NCBI GenBank assembly: GCA_046331225.1 | Contig: JAXLRF010000016.1 | Coordinates: 37,129-101,128 of the forward strand | Source of the DNA: VFMC01 sp046331225 | GTDB taxonomy: Bacteria; Actinomycetota; Acidimicrobiia; Acidimicrobiales; Ilumatobacteraceae | DNA length: 64,000 nucleotides | Direction of reading: 5' to 3' | Shown here: piece after piece, positions 1 through 7,981 of the stretch | How the letters are laid out: each line of letters begins with the position of its first letter | Position numbering within the stretch: position 1 is the stretch's first letter | The notes under the pieces: generated by a model | Seen by the model: only the letters and a program-made list of their open reading frames with translations | What the model was told of the DNA's origin: nothing | Database searches by the model: none | Made by a program: the position numbers and the translations under genes

Positions 1-427
1 GCACCATCTGGATGTCGGCGCCGAGCAGTTCCTGGGTGTGGATCGCGCCTTCGGGCGTGAACCGGTGCTTCGACCCGTCGTAGGTGCTCTTGAACGTCAC
101 GCCGTCGTCGTCGACCTTCGGGTCGAGCGAGAACACCTGGAACCCGCCCGAGTCGGTGAGCGTGAGCCCGTCCCATCCGGCGAACGAGCCGAGCCCCCCG
201 AAACGGGCGATCGTCTCGGCCCCGGGCCGCAGCATCAGGTGGTAGGTGTTGCCGAGCACGATCTGCGCGCCGAGCCGTTCGTAGTCGGCGGCGCTCAGGT
301 ACTTGATCGCGCCGCGGGTGCCGACCGGCATGAAGCACGGCGTGGTGTAGCTGCCCCGTGCGGTGTGGGCGGTGGTGGCGCGGGCGGCGCCGTCGAGGTG
401 GTCGATGGTGACGGAGACGGGATGCAT
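1..427 (-). CDS. tgt: Queuine/preQ1 tRNA-guanine transglycosylase, N-terminal part (cut by window edge)
   Basis: Tgt exchanges guanine 34 of GU(N) anticodon tRNAs for the queuine precursor. Reading leftward from an ATG at 427, 142 codons are present before the window ends. The family signature TDSGGFQVFS is present, with the Asp near residue 92 matching the general acid/base residue of the family; SAADYERLGAQIVLGNTYHL precedes it, as in bacterial Tgt. The catalytic nucleophile Asp and the C-terminal zinc site lie outside the window. The gene starts 13 bp after the queA stop, so the two form an operon of consecutive queuosine steps. The start is supported by the alignment with the family and by the absence of room upstream. 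Confidence 0.93.
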   Translation of the reverse strand, partial: MHPVSVTIDHLDGAARATTAHTARGSYTTPCFMPVGTRGAIKYLSAADYERLGAQIVLGNTYHLMLRPGAETIARFGGLGSFAGWDGLTLTDSGGFQVFSLDPKVDDDGVTFKSTYDGSKHRFTPEGAIHTQELLGADIQMV

Positions 428-440
428 CGTTGGTCCGGGA

Positions 441-1460
441 TCAGGTGGCGTGGCGGTCGAGGAGCATCGCGTCGCCGAAGCTCAGGAATCGGTACCCCTG
501 TGCGAGCGCCTCGTCGTACAGCCGGCGCCACCGAGGTCCGACGAAGGCGTCGATCATCAGCAACAGGGTGGTGCGCGGCAGGTGGAAGTTGGTCATCAGC
601 ACGTCGACGACCTGCCAGTCGTACGGCCGGTGGATGAACAGTTCGGTGCGGCCGTCGGTGCGGCCGAACGCAGCGGCGCTCTCGAGCGCACGCACGCTGG
701 TGGTGCCGACGGCCACCACGCGACGCGCCGCCCGGCAGCGTTCGAGCACCTCGGGGCGTACCGCGAAGCGCTCGCTGTGGATCTTGTGGTCGCGTGGGTC
801 GTCGACGCTCACCGGCTGGAACGTGTCGAGGCCGACCACCAGCTCGACCCGTTCGAGCTCGACCCCGCGAGCCGAGAGCCGGTCGAGCAGCGCAGGCGTG
901 AGGTGCAGCCCGGCGGTGGGCGCGGCGGCCGAGCCGGGCTCGGCGGCGTAGACGGTCTGGTACCGGTCGCGACGCTCGGTGGGCAGCGGCGTGGTGATGT
1001 ACGGCGGCAGCGGCATCTCGCCGAACCGGGCGAGCAGGTCGAGCGGATCGCCCTCGCCCAACACCGTGATCTCGAAGGTGTCGCCGGCCGGTCGGCGGCC
1101 ACCCACCTCGACCAGTTCGACCCCGCTGGACGTGAGCAACCGCTCACCGATCTTCAACTTGGCGGCGGGCCGGAGCAGCGCCTCCCAGTGGCGGCGGGTG
1201 GGCTCGAGCGGTTCGAGCAGCAGCACCTCGGCCGCTCCCCCGGTGGCGCGCTGCACGCGCAGCCGGGCCGGGATCACCTTCGAGTCGTTCACCACCATCA
1301 GGTCGCCGGGCTGCAGCAGCTGGTCGAGCTCGTGCACGTGCCGGTGCTCGGGTGCCGCGCTGCCACGGTCGACCAGCAGGCGCGCCGCGTCGCGCGGCTC
1401 GACCGGGGTCTGGGCGATCCGGTCGTCGGGCAGCTGGTAGTCGAAGTCGTCGAGCCGCAT
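441..1460 (-). CDS. queA: S-adenosylmethionine:tRNA ribosyltransferase-isomerase QueA
   Basis: QueA transfers and isomerises the ribosyl group of S-adenosylmethionine onto 7-aminomethyl-7-deazaguanine in tRNA to give epoxyqueuosine. The 339-aa product has the family start (MRLDDFDYQLPDDRIAQTP), the LxxLLQPGDLMVVNDSKVIPAR-type segment, and the C-terminal HLPRTTLLLMIDAF block; length is normal (about 340-350). The ATG at 1460 is preceded by a possible -10 (TAGCCT) nine bases upstream, so the mRNA leader may be only a few bases long. It is divergent from the dienelactone hydrolase gene and upstream of tgt. Confidence 0.96.
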   Translation of the reverse strand: MRLDDFDYQLPDDRIAQTPVEPRDAARLLVDRGSAAPEHRHVHELDQLLQPGDLMVVNDSKVIPARLRVQRATGGAAEVLLLEPLEPTRRHWEALLRPAAKLKIGERLLTSSGVELVEVGGRRPAGDTFEITVLGEGDPLDLLARFGEMPLPPYITTPLPTERRDRYQTVYAAEPGSAAAPTAGLHLTPALLDRLSARGVELERVELVVGLDTFQPVSVDDPRDHKIHSERFAVRPEVLERCRAARRVVAVGTTSVRALESAAAFGRTDGRTELFIHRPYDWQVVDVLMTNFHLPRTTLLLMIDAFVGPRWRRLYDEALAQGYRFLSFGDAMLLDRHAT

Positions 1461-1515
1461 GGTCGACCCAGGCTACGGGCACGGCCCGGGCCGCGGGCTG
1501 TGCCACGATGCGCAC

Positions 1516-2220
1516 ATGCGTACGGAACAGGTGCCCTGTGGTGATGCCGGATCGATGTCGTTGTTCGTGTGGGAGCCGCCCGCGGGCGAGCGGCCGCGCG
1601 GTTCGGTGCTGATCATCCAGGAGATCTTCGGGGTCGGCCCGTTCATCCAGGCCACCGCCGAGCGGTACGCGGCGGCCGGCTACGTCGTCGGCGCGCCCGA
1701 CGTGTTCTGGCGCTTCGCACCCAACTTCGCGAGCGACCACACCGAGTCGGGCATGGCCACGTCGATGCAGATGGTGCAGCAGCTCGACTTCCCGCTCGCC
1801 GTGCAGGACTGCGTCGCCGCCCTCGGCCGGCTGGGCGAGGTGGCCGGTGCGACGGCCAGCGGCAAGGCACCGGCGGTGATGGGCTACTGCCTCGGTGGCA
1901 CGCTGGCGTGGGCGGTCGCCGCGGCGGGTGACCCCTCGTGCTGCGTCAGCTACTACGGCTCGGGGGTGCCGTCGATGCTGGGGATGATCGACCAGGTCTC
2001 GTGCCCCACCCTGTTCCACTTCGGCAACGCCGACGCCTTCATCCCGAACGAGGGCGTCGACGCGGTCGGTGCAGCGATCGCCGGGCGCGACGGCTTCGTC
2101 CTCAACGTCGAGAACGCCGGCCACGCGTTCGAGAACCACGAGGCCGAGATGTTCTGGAACGAGTCGGCCGCAAAGAGCTCGACCGCCAAGACCTTGGCCT
2201 TCCTCGCCGAACACGCCTGA
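1516..2220 (+). CDS. Dienelactone hydrolase family protein
   Basis: This is a 234-aa alpha/beta-hydrolase of the dienelactone hydrolase (carboxymethylenebutenolidase) family. The triad is visible: Cys125 in GYCLGGT, Asp173 in FGNADAF and His203 in NAGHAFEN. The reading frame is open upstream to 1459, but the residues before 1516 look non-coding and would overlap the queA start, so the ATG at 1516 (MRTEQVPC) was chosen. A weak -10-like CACGAT lies six bases before this ATG. The natural substrate cannot be told from sequence; hydrolysis of a lactone or ester is inferred from the family. No pathway partner is adjacent. Confidence 0.85.
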   Translation: MRTEQVPCGDAGSMSLFVWEPPAGERPRGSVLIIQEIFGVGPFIQATAERYAAAGYVVGAPDVFWRFAPNFASDHTESGMATSMQMVQQLDFPLAVQDCVAALGRLGEVAGATASGKAPAVMGYCLGGTLAWAVAAAGDPSCCVSYYGSGVPSMLGMIDQVSCPTLFHFGNADAFIPNEGVDAVGAAIAGRDGFVLNVENAGHAFENHEAEMFWNESAAKSSTAKTLAFLAEHA

Positions 2221-2280
2221 CGCACCGTCGGCCGCCCAGGGGCTCCTGACCCGGAGCGTCGGATTGCCGGATGCGGATTG

Positions 2281-2310
2281 TTAGGTGTACCTTTCACGAT
2301 GATGAAAGGT
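2281..2310. promoter_or_regulatory. Candidate operator of the iron-uptake operon (overlapping palindromes)
   Basis: Two overlapping dyads sit between the dienelactone hydrolase and efeU. AGGT-GT-ACCT is at 2283-2292 within TTAGGTGTACCTTT, resembling half-sites of DtxR/IdeR-family boxes. ACCTTTCA-N6-TGAAAGGT (2289-2310) is a perfect 8-bp inverted repeat. The Shine-Dalgarno GGAGG of efeU follows at 2315-2319. Position just ahead of an iron-transport operon suggests iron-responsive control; the regulator identity is inference, and the spacing does not match the canonical 19-bp IdeR box exactly. Confidence 0.55.
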
Positions 2311-2324
2311 CACCGGAGGTCGCT

Positions 2325-3200
2325 GTGTTCGCCAACTTCCTGATCGGTCTGCGCGAGGGGCTCGAAGCGGCCCTCGTGGTGGGCATCCTCGTCGCGTACG
2401 TGGTCAAGTCCGACCGACGCGAGCTGCTGCCGCGCATCTGGGCGGGCGTCGCCCTCGCCGTGCTCGTGTCGCTCGGCGCCGGTGCCGCGCTCACCTTCGG
2501 ACCCCGAGGTCTCAGCTTCGAGGCGCAGGAGACGATCGGTGGCACCCTGTCGATCGTCGCCGTCGCCTTCGTGACCTGGATGATCTTCTGGATGGCGAAG
2601 TCGTCGCGCACGATGCGCCGCGAACTCGAAGGGCGCATCGACGCCGTCGCCGACGGCAAGGCGTGGCAGCTCGCGATCGTCGCCACCCTCGCGGTCGGAC
2701 GCGAAGGGCTCGAGACCGCGCTGTTCCTCTGGGCTGCTGCCAAGGCGACGGGCTCGTCGACACAGCCGCTCGCCGGCGGCTCGCTCGGTCTGCTCGTCGC
2801 GATCGTCCTCGGCATCTTCGTGTACCGCGGCGCGGTGCGGCTCGACCTCGGCAAGTTCTTCCGCTGGACCGGCGGGCTCCTCGTCTTCGTCGCCGCCGGC
2901 GTCATGTCGTACGGCATCCACGACCTGCAGGAAGCGCGGATCCTGCCCGGCCTCGACTCGATCGCGTTCGACGTGTCCGGCGCGATCCCGCCCTCGTCGT
3001 GGTACGGCACCCTGCTCAAGGGCACGATCAACTTCTCGCCGCGCACCACGTGGCTCGAGCTGGCCGCCTGGTTCGCCTACGTCGTCCCCGTGTTCGTGTT
3101 GTTCCTGCGGGCGATCCGGCCGCGGCCGACCGAGCCGGTCGCGGTCCCGGCGCCGGCCGGCGCCGAGGCCCCGGTATCGCCGGCATCGCTCGCCTCGTGA
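2325..3200 (+). CDS. efeU: FTR1-family high-affinity iron permease (EfeU-like)
   Basis: This is a polytopic membrane permease of the FTR1/EfeU family that moves oxidised iron across the cytoplasmic membrane. Two REGLE motifs are present (residues 10-14 and 126-130), the defining iron-binding signature, with about seven hydrophobic segments in between and a short Pro/Ala-rich C-terminal tail. I chose the GTG at 2325 (291 aa) because GGAGG lies five bases upstream and the family N-terminus (FANFLIGLREGLEAAL) begins there; the frame is open to 2271 but those codons overlap the candidate operator. It is the first gene of an efeU-cupredoxin-efeO-efeB operon. Confidence 0.93.
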   Translation: MFANFLIGLREGLEAALVVGILVAYVVKSDRRELLPRIWAGVALAVLVSLGAGAALTFGPRGLSFEAQETIGGTLSIVAVAFVTWMIFWMAKSSRTMRRELEGRIDAVADGKAWQLAIVATLAVGREGLETALFLWAAAKATGSSTQPLAGGSLGLLVAIVLGIFVYRGAVRLDLGKFFRWTGGLLVFVAAGVMSYGIHDLQEARILPGLDSIAFDVSGAIPPSSWYGTLLKGTINFSPRTTWLELAAWFAYVVPVFVLFLRAIRPRPTEPVAVPAPAGAEAPVSPASLAS

Positions 3201-3241
3201 ACTCCCGTCCGACCACACCGTCCGATCTCGAAAGCAGCCCC

Positions 3242-3643
3242 ATGTCCCGCTCACCCCGTCTCCGGGCCACCCACCTCGCCGCCGTCGCCGGCCTCGTCGC
3301 CCTCGTGCCGTTGGCCGCGTGCACCGACAACGACACCGACGACACCGGCTCCGGCGGCACCCGACTCACGGTCTCGAGCACCGACGACGCGTGCACGGTC
3401 ACACCGACCGAGGTCCCTGCGGGCGACGTGGTGTTCGAGGTCACCAACGACGGCTCGGAGGCCACCGAGTTCTACCTGTACGCGGCCGACGGCACCGAGA
3501 TCGTCGCCGAGGTCGAGAACATCGGGCCCGGGCTCACCCGCGACATGTCGGCCGAGGTCTCGGCGGGCACGTACGTCACGGCCTGCAAACCCGGCATGAC
3601 CGGCGACGGCATCCGAGGCGACCTCACCGTCACCGGCGGCTGA
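3242..3643 (+). CDS. Stand-alone EfeO-type cupredoxin lipoprotein
   Basis: The 133-aa product has a signal peptide and lipobox ending LAAC (Cys27), then a single cupredoxin-like domain. It is closely similar to residues 25-130 of the next gene product, EfeO: both share STDDAC, the EVENIGPG-TR block and YVTACKPGMTGDGIRG with candidate metal ligands Cys115 and Met119. The M75 imelysin-type domain of EfeO is absent. It is most likely a surface-anchored periplasm-side metal-binding protein that works with the permease; a paralogue made by duplication of the EfeO N-terminal domain is the simplest explanation. The Shine-Dalgarno is weak (GAAAG), suggesting coupling to efeU, 41 bp upstream. Confidence 0.82.
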   Translation: MSRSPRLRATHLAAVAGLVALVPLAACTDNDTDDTGSGGTRLTVSSTDDACTVTPTEVPAGDVVFEVTNDGSEATEFYLYAADGTEIVAEVENIGPGLTRDMSAEVSAGTYVTACKPGMTGDGIRGDLTVTGG

Positions 3644-3756
3644 TCGCCGCACCACCGACCGCGCCTCGCGGCGTCGACCCTGCCGACCCGCCGTCGGTCC
3701 CTCTCGTGCTGTCCCGTCGCGGGCCGGCACCCGCTCACCATCCACGAGGTCCACCG

Positions 3757-4938
3757 ATGTCCCCTCAGCCACTCGCCCGCCGCTCGTCGATCGCCGCCGC
3801 GCTGATGCTCACCCTGACCGCGGCCGCGTGCACCGACAACGCCGCGGACGACACCGGCGCGGGCACCGGTGGCGCGATCGCGGTCAGCAGCACCGACGAC
3901 GCGTGCGAGGTGGCCGCCACCGAAGCCCCGAGCGGCAACCTCGTGTTCGAGATCACCAACGACGGCAGCCAGGTGACCGAGTTCTACCTGCTCGGCGAGG
4001 ACGGCCTCCGCATCGTCGGCGAGGTCGAGAACATCGGGCCCGGCATCACCCGCAACCTCGTCGTCAGCGCGACCCCGGGCACCTACGTCACGGCGTGCAA
4101 GCCGGGCATGACCGGCGACGGCATCCGGGGCACGTTCACGGTCGTCGAGGGCGAGGGATCGGCCACCGCGCCGGCGGACGCCGACGTCGCCGCCCTGCTC
4201 ACCACCGCCACCGAGCAGTACCGGCTGTACGTCGAGGACCAGGTCGCCGACCTGGTCACCAAGACCCAACAGTTCGCCGACCTGTACACCGGCGGTGACG
4301 ACGACGGAGCCCGGGCGCTCTACGCCGACGCCCGCACCCACTGGGAGCGGATCGAGCCCGTCGCCGAGTCGTTCGGTGACCTCGACCCGAAGCTCGACCT
4401 GCGTGAGGCCGATCTGGCCGAGAGCCAGGAATGGACGGGTTGGCACCGGATCGAGAAGGACCTCTGGCCGCCCGCCGACGGCTACACGGCGATGACCGAT
4501 GCCGAACGCGAGGCCGTCGCCGACCAGCTCGTGGCCGACACCGCCGAGCTCGCCGACCGCGTCGCCGCGCTCACCTACGACCCGACCCAGATGGGCAACG
4601 GCGCGAAGGAACTGCTCGACGAGGTCGCCACCGGCAAGGTCACCGGCGAGGAGGAGATCTGGTCGCACACCGACCTGTGGGACTTCCAGGCCAACGTCGA
4701 CGGGGCGCGCATCGCCTTCGAGGACCTCGAGCCGGCGCTGCGGGTGAAGGATCCCGAGCTCGCCGACACGCTCACCAGCCGATTCGCATCGCTGCAGGAG
4801 TTGCTCGACCGCTACCGCGACGGCGACGGGTTCGTGCTGTACACCGAGCTCACGTCGGCGCAGGTGACCGAGCTCGCGGCCGCGGTCGACGCGCTGGCCG
4901 AACCGCTCGCCGAACTCACCGCCGCGGTCGTGCTGTGA
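3757..4938 (+). CDS. efeO: Iron uptake system component EfeO (cupredoxin + M75 domains), lipoprotein
   Basis: EfeO is the extracytoplasmic iron-binding partner of EfeU and EfeB. The 393-aa product has a lipobox (LTAAAC, Cys25), a cupredoxin domain at about 35-130 (Cys50, Cys114, Met118) and an M75 peptidase-like domain at about 145-393. The metal-site segment HWERIEP begins at His195. The length is normal for a two-domain EfeO. GAGG at 3746-3749 supports the ATG at 3757. The stop overlaps the efeB start (GTGA), so the two are probably translationally coupled. Confidence 0.93.
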   Translation: MSPQPLARRSSIAAALMLTLTAAACTDNAADDTGAGTGGAIAVSSTDDACEVAATEAPSGNLVFEITNDGSQVTEFYLLGEDGLRIVGEVENIGPGITRNLVVSATPGTYVTACKPGMTGDGIRGTFTVVEGEGSATAPADADVAALLTTATEQYRLYVEDQVADLVTKTQQFADLYTGGDDDGARALYADARTHWERIEPVAESFGDLDPKLDLREADLAESQEWTGWHRIEKDLWPPADGYTAMTDAEREAVADQLVADTAELADRVAALTYDPTQMGNGAKELLDEVATGKVTGEEEIWSHTDLWDFQANVDGARIAFEDLEPALRVKDPELADTLTSRFASLQELLDRYRDGDGFVLYTELTSAQVTELAAAVDALAEPLAELTAAVVL

Positions 4939-6197
4939 GCCTGACGCGTCGTCGGTTCCTCGGTGTCGCCGGTGCCGGGGTGGCAGGCGCCGCCACCACC
5001 GTGTCGGTGCAGGCCTGCTCGTCGCCCACTCGCGCCGATGTCGTCGACGACGTCGTCGAGTTCCACGGCGTGCACCAGGCCGGCATCGTCACCCCGGCAC
5101 AGGACCGCGTGCACTTCGCCGCGTTCGACGTCACCACCGACTCACGCGACGACCTGATCGCGATGCTGCGCGCCTGGACCGACGCCGCGTCGAAGATGAC
5201 ACGCGGACTCGACGTCGGTGAGATGGGCGCGATGGACGGTCCGTACCTCGCACCGCCCGAGGACACCGGCGAGGCCTACGGCCTGCGTCCGGCCCGGCTG
5301 ACGATCACCGTCGGGTTCGGACCGACGCTGTTCGAGACCGCCGACGGCGTCGACCGCTTCGGCCTCGCCGACCGTCGACCCGCCGCGCTCCGCACCCTCC
5401 CCCACTTCGCCGGTGACCAGCTCGATCCATTGCGCTCGGGCGGCGATGTGTGCGTGCAGGCATGTGCGGACGACCCGCAGGTGGCGGTGCACGCCGTGCG
5501 AAACCTGGCCCGGCTCGCGTTCGGCACCGCCCAGGTGCGTTGGTCGCAGCTCGGGTTCGGGCGCACGTCGTCCACCAGCGACCGCCAGGTCACGCCGCGC
5601 AACCTGTTCGGGTTCAAGGACGGCACGGCCAACGTGAAGGCCGAGGAGATCGCTGCGCTCGACGAGTTCGTCTGGGTCGCGGCCGAGGACGATCCGGCGG
5701 GCGCCTGGCTGACGGGCGGCAGCTACCTGGTGGCCCGCCGGATCAACATGCACATCGAGACGTGGGACCGCACCTCGCTCGCCGAGCAGGAAGCGGTGAT
5801 CGGCCGGGACAAGAAGGCCGGTGCACCGCTGTCGGGCGGCGACGAGTTCGCCGAGGTCGACCTCACGCGCCCCGGGTCGGGCGGCGCCCCGCTGGTGCCG
5901 GTCACGTCGCACGTCGCCGTGGCGCACCCGTCCAACAACGGCGGCACGCGGCTGTTGCGCCGCGGCTACAACTTCACCGACGGCTCCACCGGTCTCGGTC
6001 GTCTCGACGCCGGGCTGTTCTTCCTCGCGTACACCCGCGACCCCGACCGGCACTTCGTCCCGCTGCAGACCAACCTCGCAGCCAACGACGCGTTGAACGA
6101 GTACCTCGAGCACACCGGCTCGGCGCTCTTCGCCGTGCCACGGGGCGTGCGCGCCGACGACCCCGCCGACTTCCTCGGCGCCGACCTGTTTCGTTGA
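4935..6197 (+). CDS. efeB: Dyp-type haem peroxidase EfeB, Tat-exported
   Basis: EfeB is the deferrochelatase/peroxidase that completes EfeUOB iron import. The 420-aa product opens with a twin-arginine signal (RRRFLG) and an Ala/Gly-rich hydrophobic stretch ending VQAC, so it may be exported folded and lipid-anchored at Cys28. The Dyp signature GxxDG is GFKDG (226-230), followed by WLTGGSYLVARRINMH and, near residue 335, a SHVAVAHP segment and RLLRRGYNFTDG, the haem-binding region. The GTG start at 4935 overlaps the efeO stop and is required by the Tat signal. It is the last gene of the operon; a strong hairpin follows. Confidence 0.93.
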   Translation: MSLTRRRFLGVAGAGVAGAATTVSVQACSSPTRADVVDDVVEFHGVHQAGIVTPAQDRVHFAAFDVTTDSRDDLIAMLRAWTDAASKMTRGLDVGEMGAMDGPYLAPPEDTGEAYGLRPARLTITVGFGPTLFETADGVDRFGLADRRPAALRTLPHFAGDQLDPLRSGGDVCVQACADDPQVAVHAVRNLARLAFGTAQVRWSQLGFGRTSSTSDRQVTPRNLFGFKDGTANVKAEEIAALDEFVWVAAEDDPAGAWLTGGSYLVARRINMHIETWDRTSLAEQEAVIGRDKKAGAPLSGGDEFAEVDLTRPGSGGAPLVPVTSHVAVAHPSNNGGTRLLRRGYNFTDGSTGLGRLDAGLFFLAYTRDPDRHFVPLQTNLAANDALNEYLEHTGSALFAVPRGVRADDPADFLGADLFR

Positions 6198-6257
6198 CAC
6201 CCCAGGTCCTCGAGTGTGCGGTCCCACGGGCGGACCTTCCACGCACGCACCCCGACC

Positions 6258-6300
6258 TCCGTGAGCCACCGGTCCCGCCGACGGACCGCCGGCTCACGGA
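6258..6300. terminator. Bidirectional terminator hairpin between efeB and ruvB
   Basis: TCCGTGAGCC (6258-6267) pairs perfectly with GGCTCACGGA (6291-6300). Inside, GGTCC (6271-6275) pairs with GGACC (6283-6287) around a 7-nt loop. The genes on either side converge, so the structure can end both transcripts. There is no T-tract, which is usual for high-GC actinobacterial terminators. Confidence 0.72.
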
Positions 6301-6302
6301 CG

Positions 6303-7367
6303 TCAGTCGAACAGGGTGGGGCCGCTGCGATCATGGGGCATCGGCAGGCCGAGATGGGCCCATGCGGCCGGCATCGCGATCCGGCCACGGGGCGTGCGAG
6401 CGATCATGCCCTGCTGGATGAGGAACGGCTCGTACATGTCCTCGACCGTCTCGGGTTGCTCACCGACGCTGATCGCCACGGTGCTCAAGCCCACCGGTCC
6501 CCCGCCGAACTGCTGACAGATCGCGGTGAGGATCGCCCGGTCGACCTTGTCGAGCCCGAGCGCGTCGACCCCGAACAGCTTGAGGCCGGCCTTGGCGGTC
6601 GCCTCGCTGATCGTGCCGTCACCGCGCACCTCGGCGTAGTCGCGCACGCGTCGCAGCAGCCGGTTGGCGATGCGCGGCGTGCCTCGCGACCTGCGTGCGA
6701 TCTCCCACGCCCCCTCGATCTGGATGTCGACGTCGAGGATCCCGGCGGCGCGCACGACGATCGCCTCGAGCTCGTCGTCGGTGTAGTAGTCGAGCCGTGC
6801 CACCAGGCCGAAGCGGTCGCGCAGCGGACCGGTGATCATGCCCGTGCGCGTGGTGGCCCCCACCAGGGTGAAGCGCGGCAGCGTGAGGCGGATGCTCGAC
6901 GCCGCCGGCCCCTTGCCGACCACGATGTCGAGCTGGAAGTCCTCCATCGCCGGGTAGAGGATCTCCTCGACCGCTCGCGACAACCGGTGGATCTCGTCGA
7001 TGAAGAGGACGTCGCCCTCTTCGAGCTTGGTGAGGATCGCGGCCAGGTCGCCCGCCCGTTCGAGCGCCGGCCCGGAGGTGATGTGCAGGTGCACCCCCAT
7101 CTCGGCCGCGACGATCCCAGCCATCGACGTCTTGCCCAGGCCGGGCGGGCCGGCGAGCAGGATGTGGTCGGCCGGTTGACCGCGACGCTTCGCGGCCTCG
7201 AGCACGATGGTCAGGTGCTCCTTCAGCTCTTTCTGACCGACGAACTCGGACAGCCGCTTCGGGCGGAGGCCGACCTCGTCGACCTGGTCGGCATCGTCGA
7301 TCGGGCGCGGGTCGACCGGGCGCGGTGCGCCGGCCCGCGCCGCGGGGTCGAGGAACTCGTCACGCAC
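6303..7367 (-). CDS. ruvB: Holliday junction branch-migration helicase RuvB
   Basis: RuvB is the hexameric AAA+ motor of RuvABC. The 354-aa product contains the Walker A GPPGLGKT, Walker B FIDEIH, the sensor/arginine-finger region GATTRTGMITGPLRDRFG and a C-terminal winged-helix domain (GPVGLSTVAISVGE). The frame stays open to 7634, but that part is the antisense-frame shadow of ruvA; I chose the GTG at 7367 (RDEFLDPAA), which overlaps the ruvA stop by 8 bp. It is the last gene of ruvC-ruvA-ruvB. Confidence 0.96.
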   Translation of the reverse strand: MRDEFLDPAARAGAPRPVDPRPIDDADQVDEVGLRPKRLSEFVGQKELKEHLTIVLEAAKRRGQPADHILLAGPPGLGKTSMAGIVAAEMGVHLHITSGPALERAGDLAAILTKLEEGDVLFIDEIHRLSRAVEEILYPAMEDFQLDIVVGKGPAASSIRLTLPRFTLVGATTRTGMITGPLRDRFGLVARLDYYTDDELEAIVVRAAGILDVDIQIEGAWEIARRSRGTPRIANRLLRRVRDYAEVRGDGTISEATAKAGLKLFGVDALGLDKVDRAILTAICQQFGGGPVGLSTVAISVGEQPETVEDMYEPFLIQQGMIARTPRGRIAMPAAWAHLGLPMPHDRSGPTLFD

Positions 7368-7956
7368 GCTTGGCCCCCAGCAGCTTGAGCGCATCGCGCA
7401 ACAGCGTGGACGCGTCGCCCGTGGACGGCAGCTCGCGCAGCGCGTCGCGTACCTCCTCGGGCCCGTAGCCGAGCCCGGCGAGCGCCTCGCGCACGTCGCC
7501 GACCGCGCTGCCGCCGCTCGCCCCCACCCCGGCCCCGACGGGGTCGAGCATCGGCAGGCTGAGCCGGTTGCGCAGCTCGACCAGCAGACGCTCGGCGGTC
7601 TTCTTGCCGACCCCTGGCACCAGGGTGAGCGCACCGAGGTCGTTGGTCGCGACGATGTCGACCAGCGCCGACGGGGCGTGGGTGCCGAGGATCGCCATCG
7701 CGAGCGCCGGGCCGATGCCGTGGGTGGCGACCAGGATCTCGAACGTCGACCGCTCGTCGCGCTGGCGGAACCCGAACAGCGTCTGCGCGTCTTCGCGGAT
7801 GTGGTGGTGGATGTACAGGAACACCGGCGACGACGGCTCGAGCTCGGCCAACGTGCGCGGTGTGACGGTGACGACGTAGCCGACCCCGCTCACCTCGACG
7901 AGCACCGACGTGTCGCCCGAGCGCTCGAGCACGGTGCCCCGCAACGATCCGATCAT
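7360..7956 (-). CDS. ruvA: Holliday junction DNA-binding protein RuvA
   Basis: RuvA tetramers hold the Holliday junction and load RuvB. The 198-aa product has the OB-fold domain (MIGSLRGTVLE...GVGYVVTVT...YIHHHIREDAQTLFGF), the double helix-hairpin-helix region (THGIGPALAMAIL, VPGVGKKTAERLLVEL) and a C-terminal domain (REALAGLGYGPEEVRDAL) that contacts RuvB. The ATG at 7956 fits the family start and has GGAG and GGAGGAG sequences just upstream; a longer frame to 8109 overlaps ruvC and was rejected. It overlaps ruvB by 8 bp. Confidence 0.96.
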   Translation of the reverse strand: MIGSLRGTVLERSGDTSVLVEVSGVGYVVTVTPRTLAELEPSSPVFLYIHHHIREDAQTLFGFRQRDERSTFEILVATHGIGPALAMAILGTHAPSALVDIVATNDLGALTLVPGVGKKTAERLLVELRNRLSLPMLDPVGAGVGASGGSAVGDVREALAGLGYGPEEVRDALRELPSTGDASTLLRDALKLLGAKRA

Positions 7957-7981
7957 CTCCCGGTTCTCCTCCGTCTCGAGC

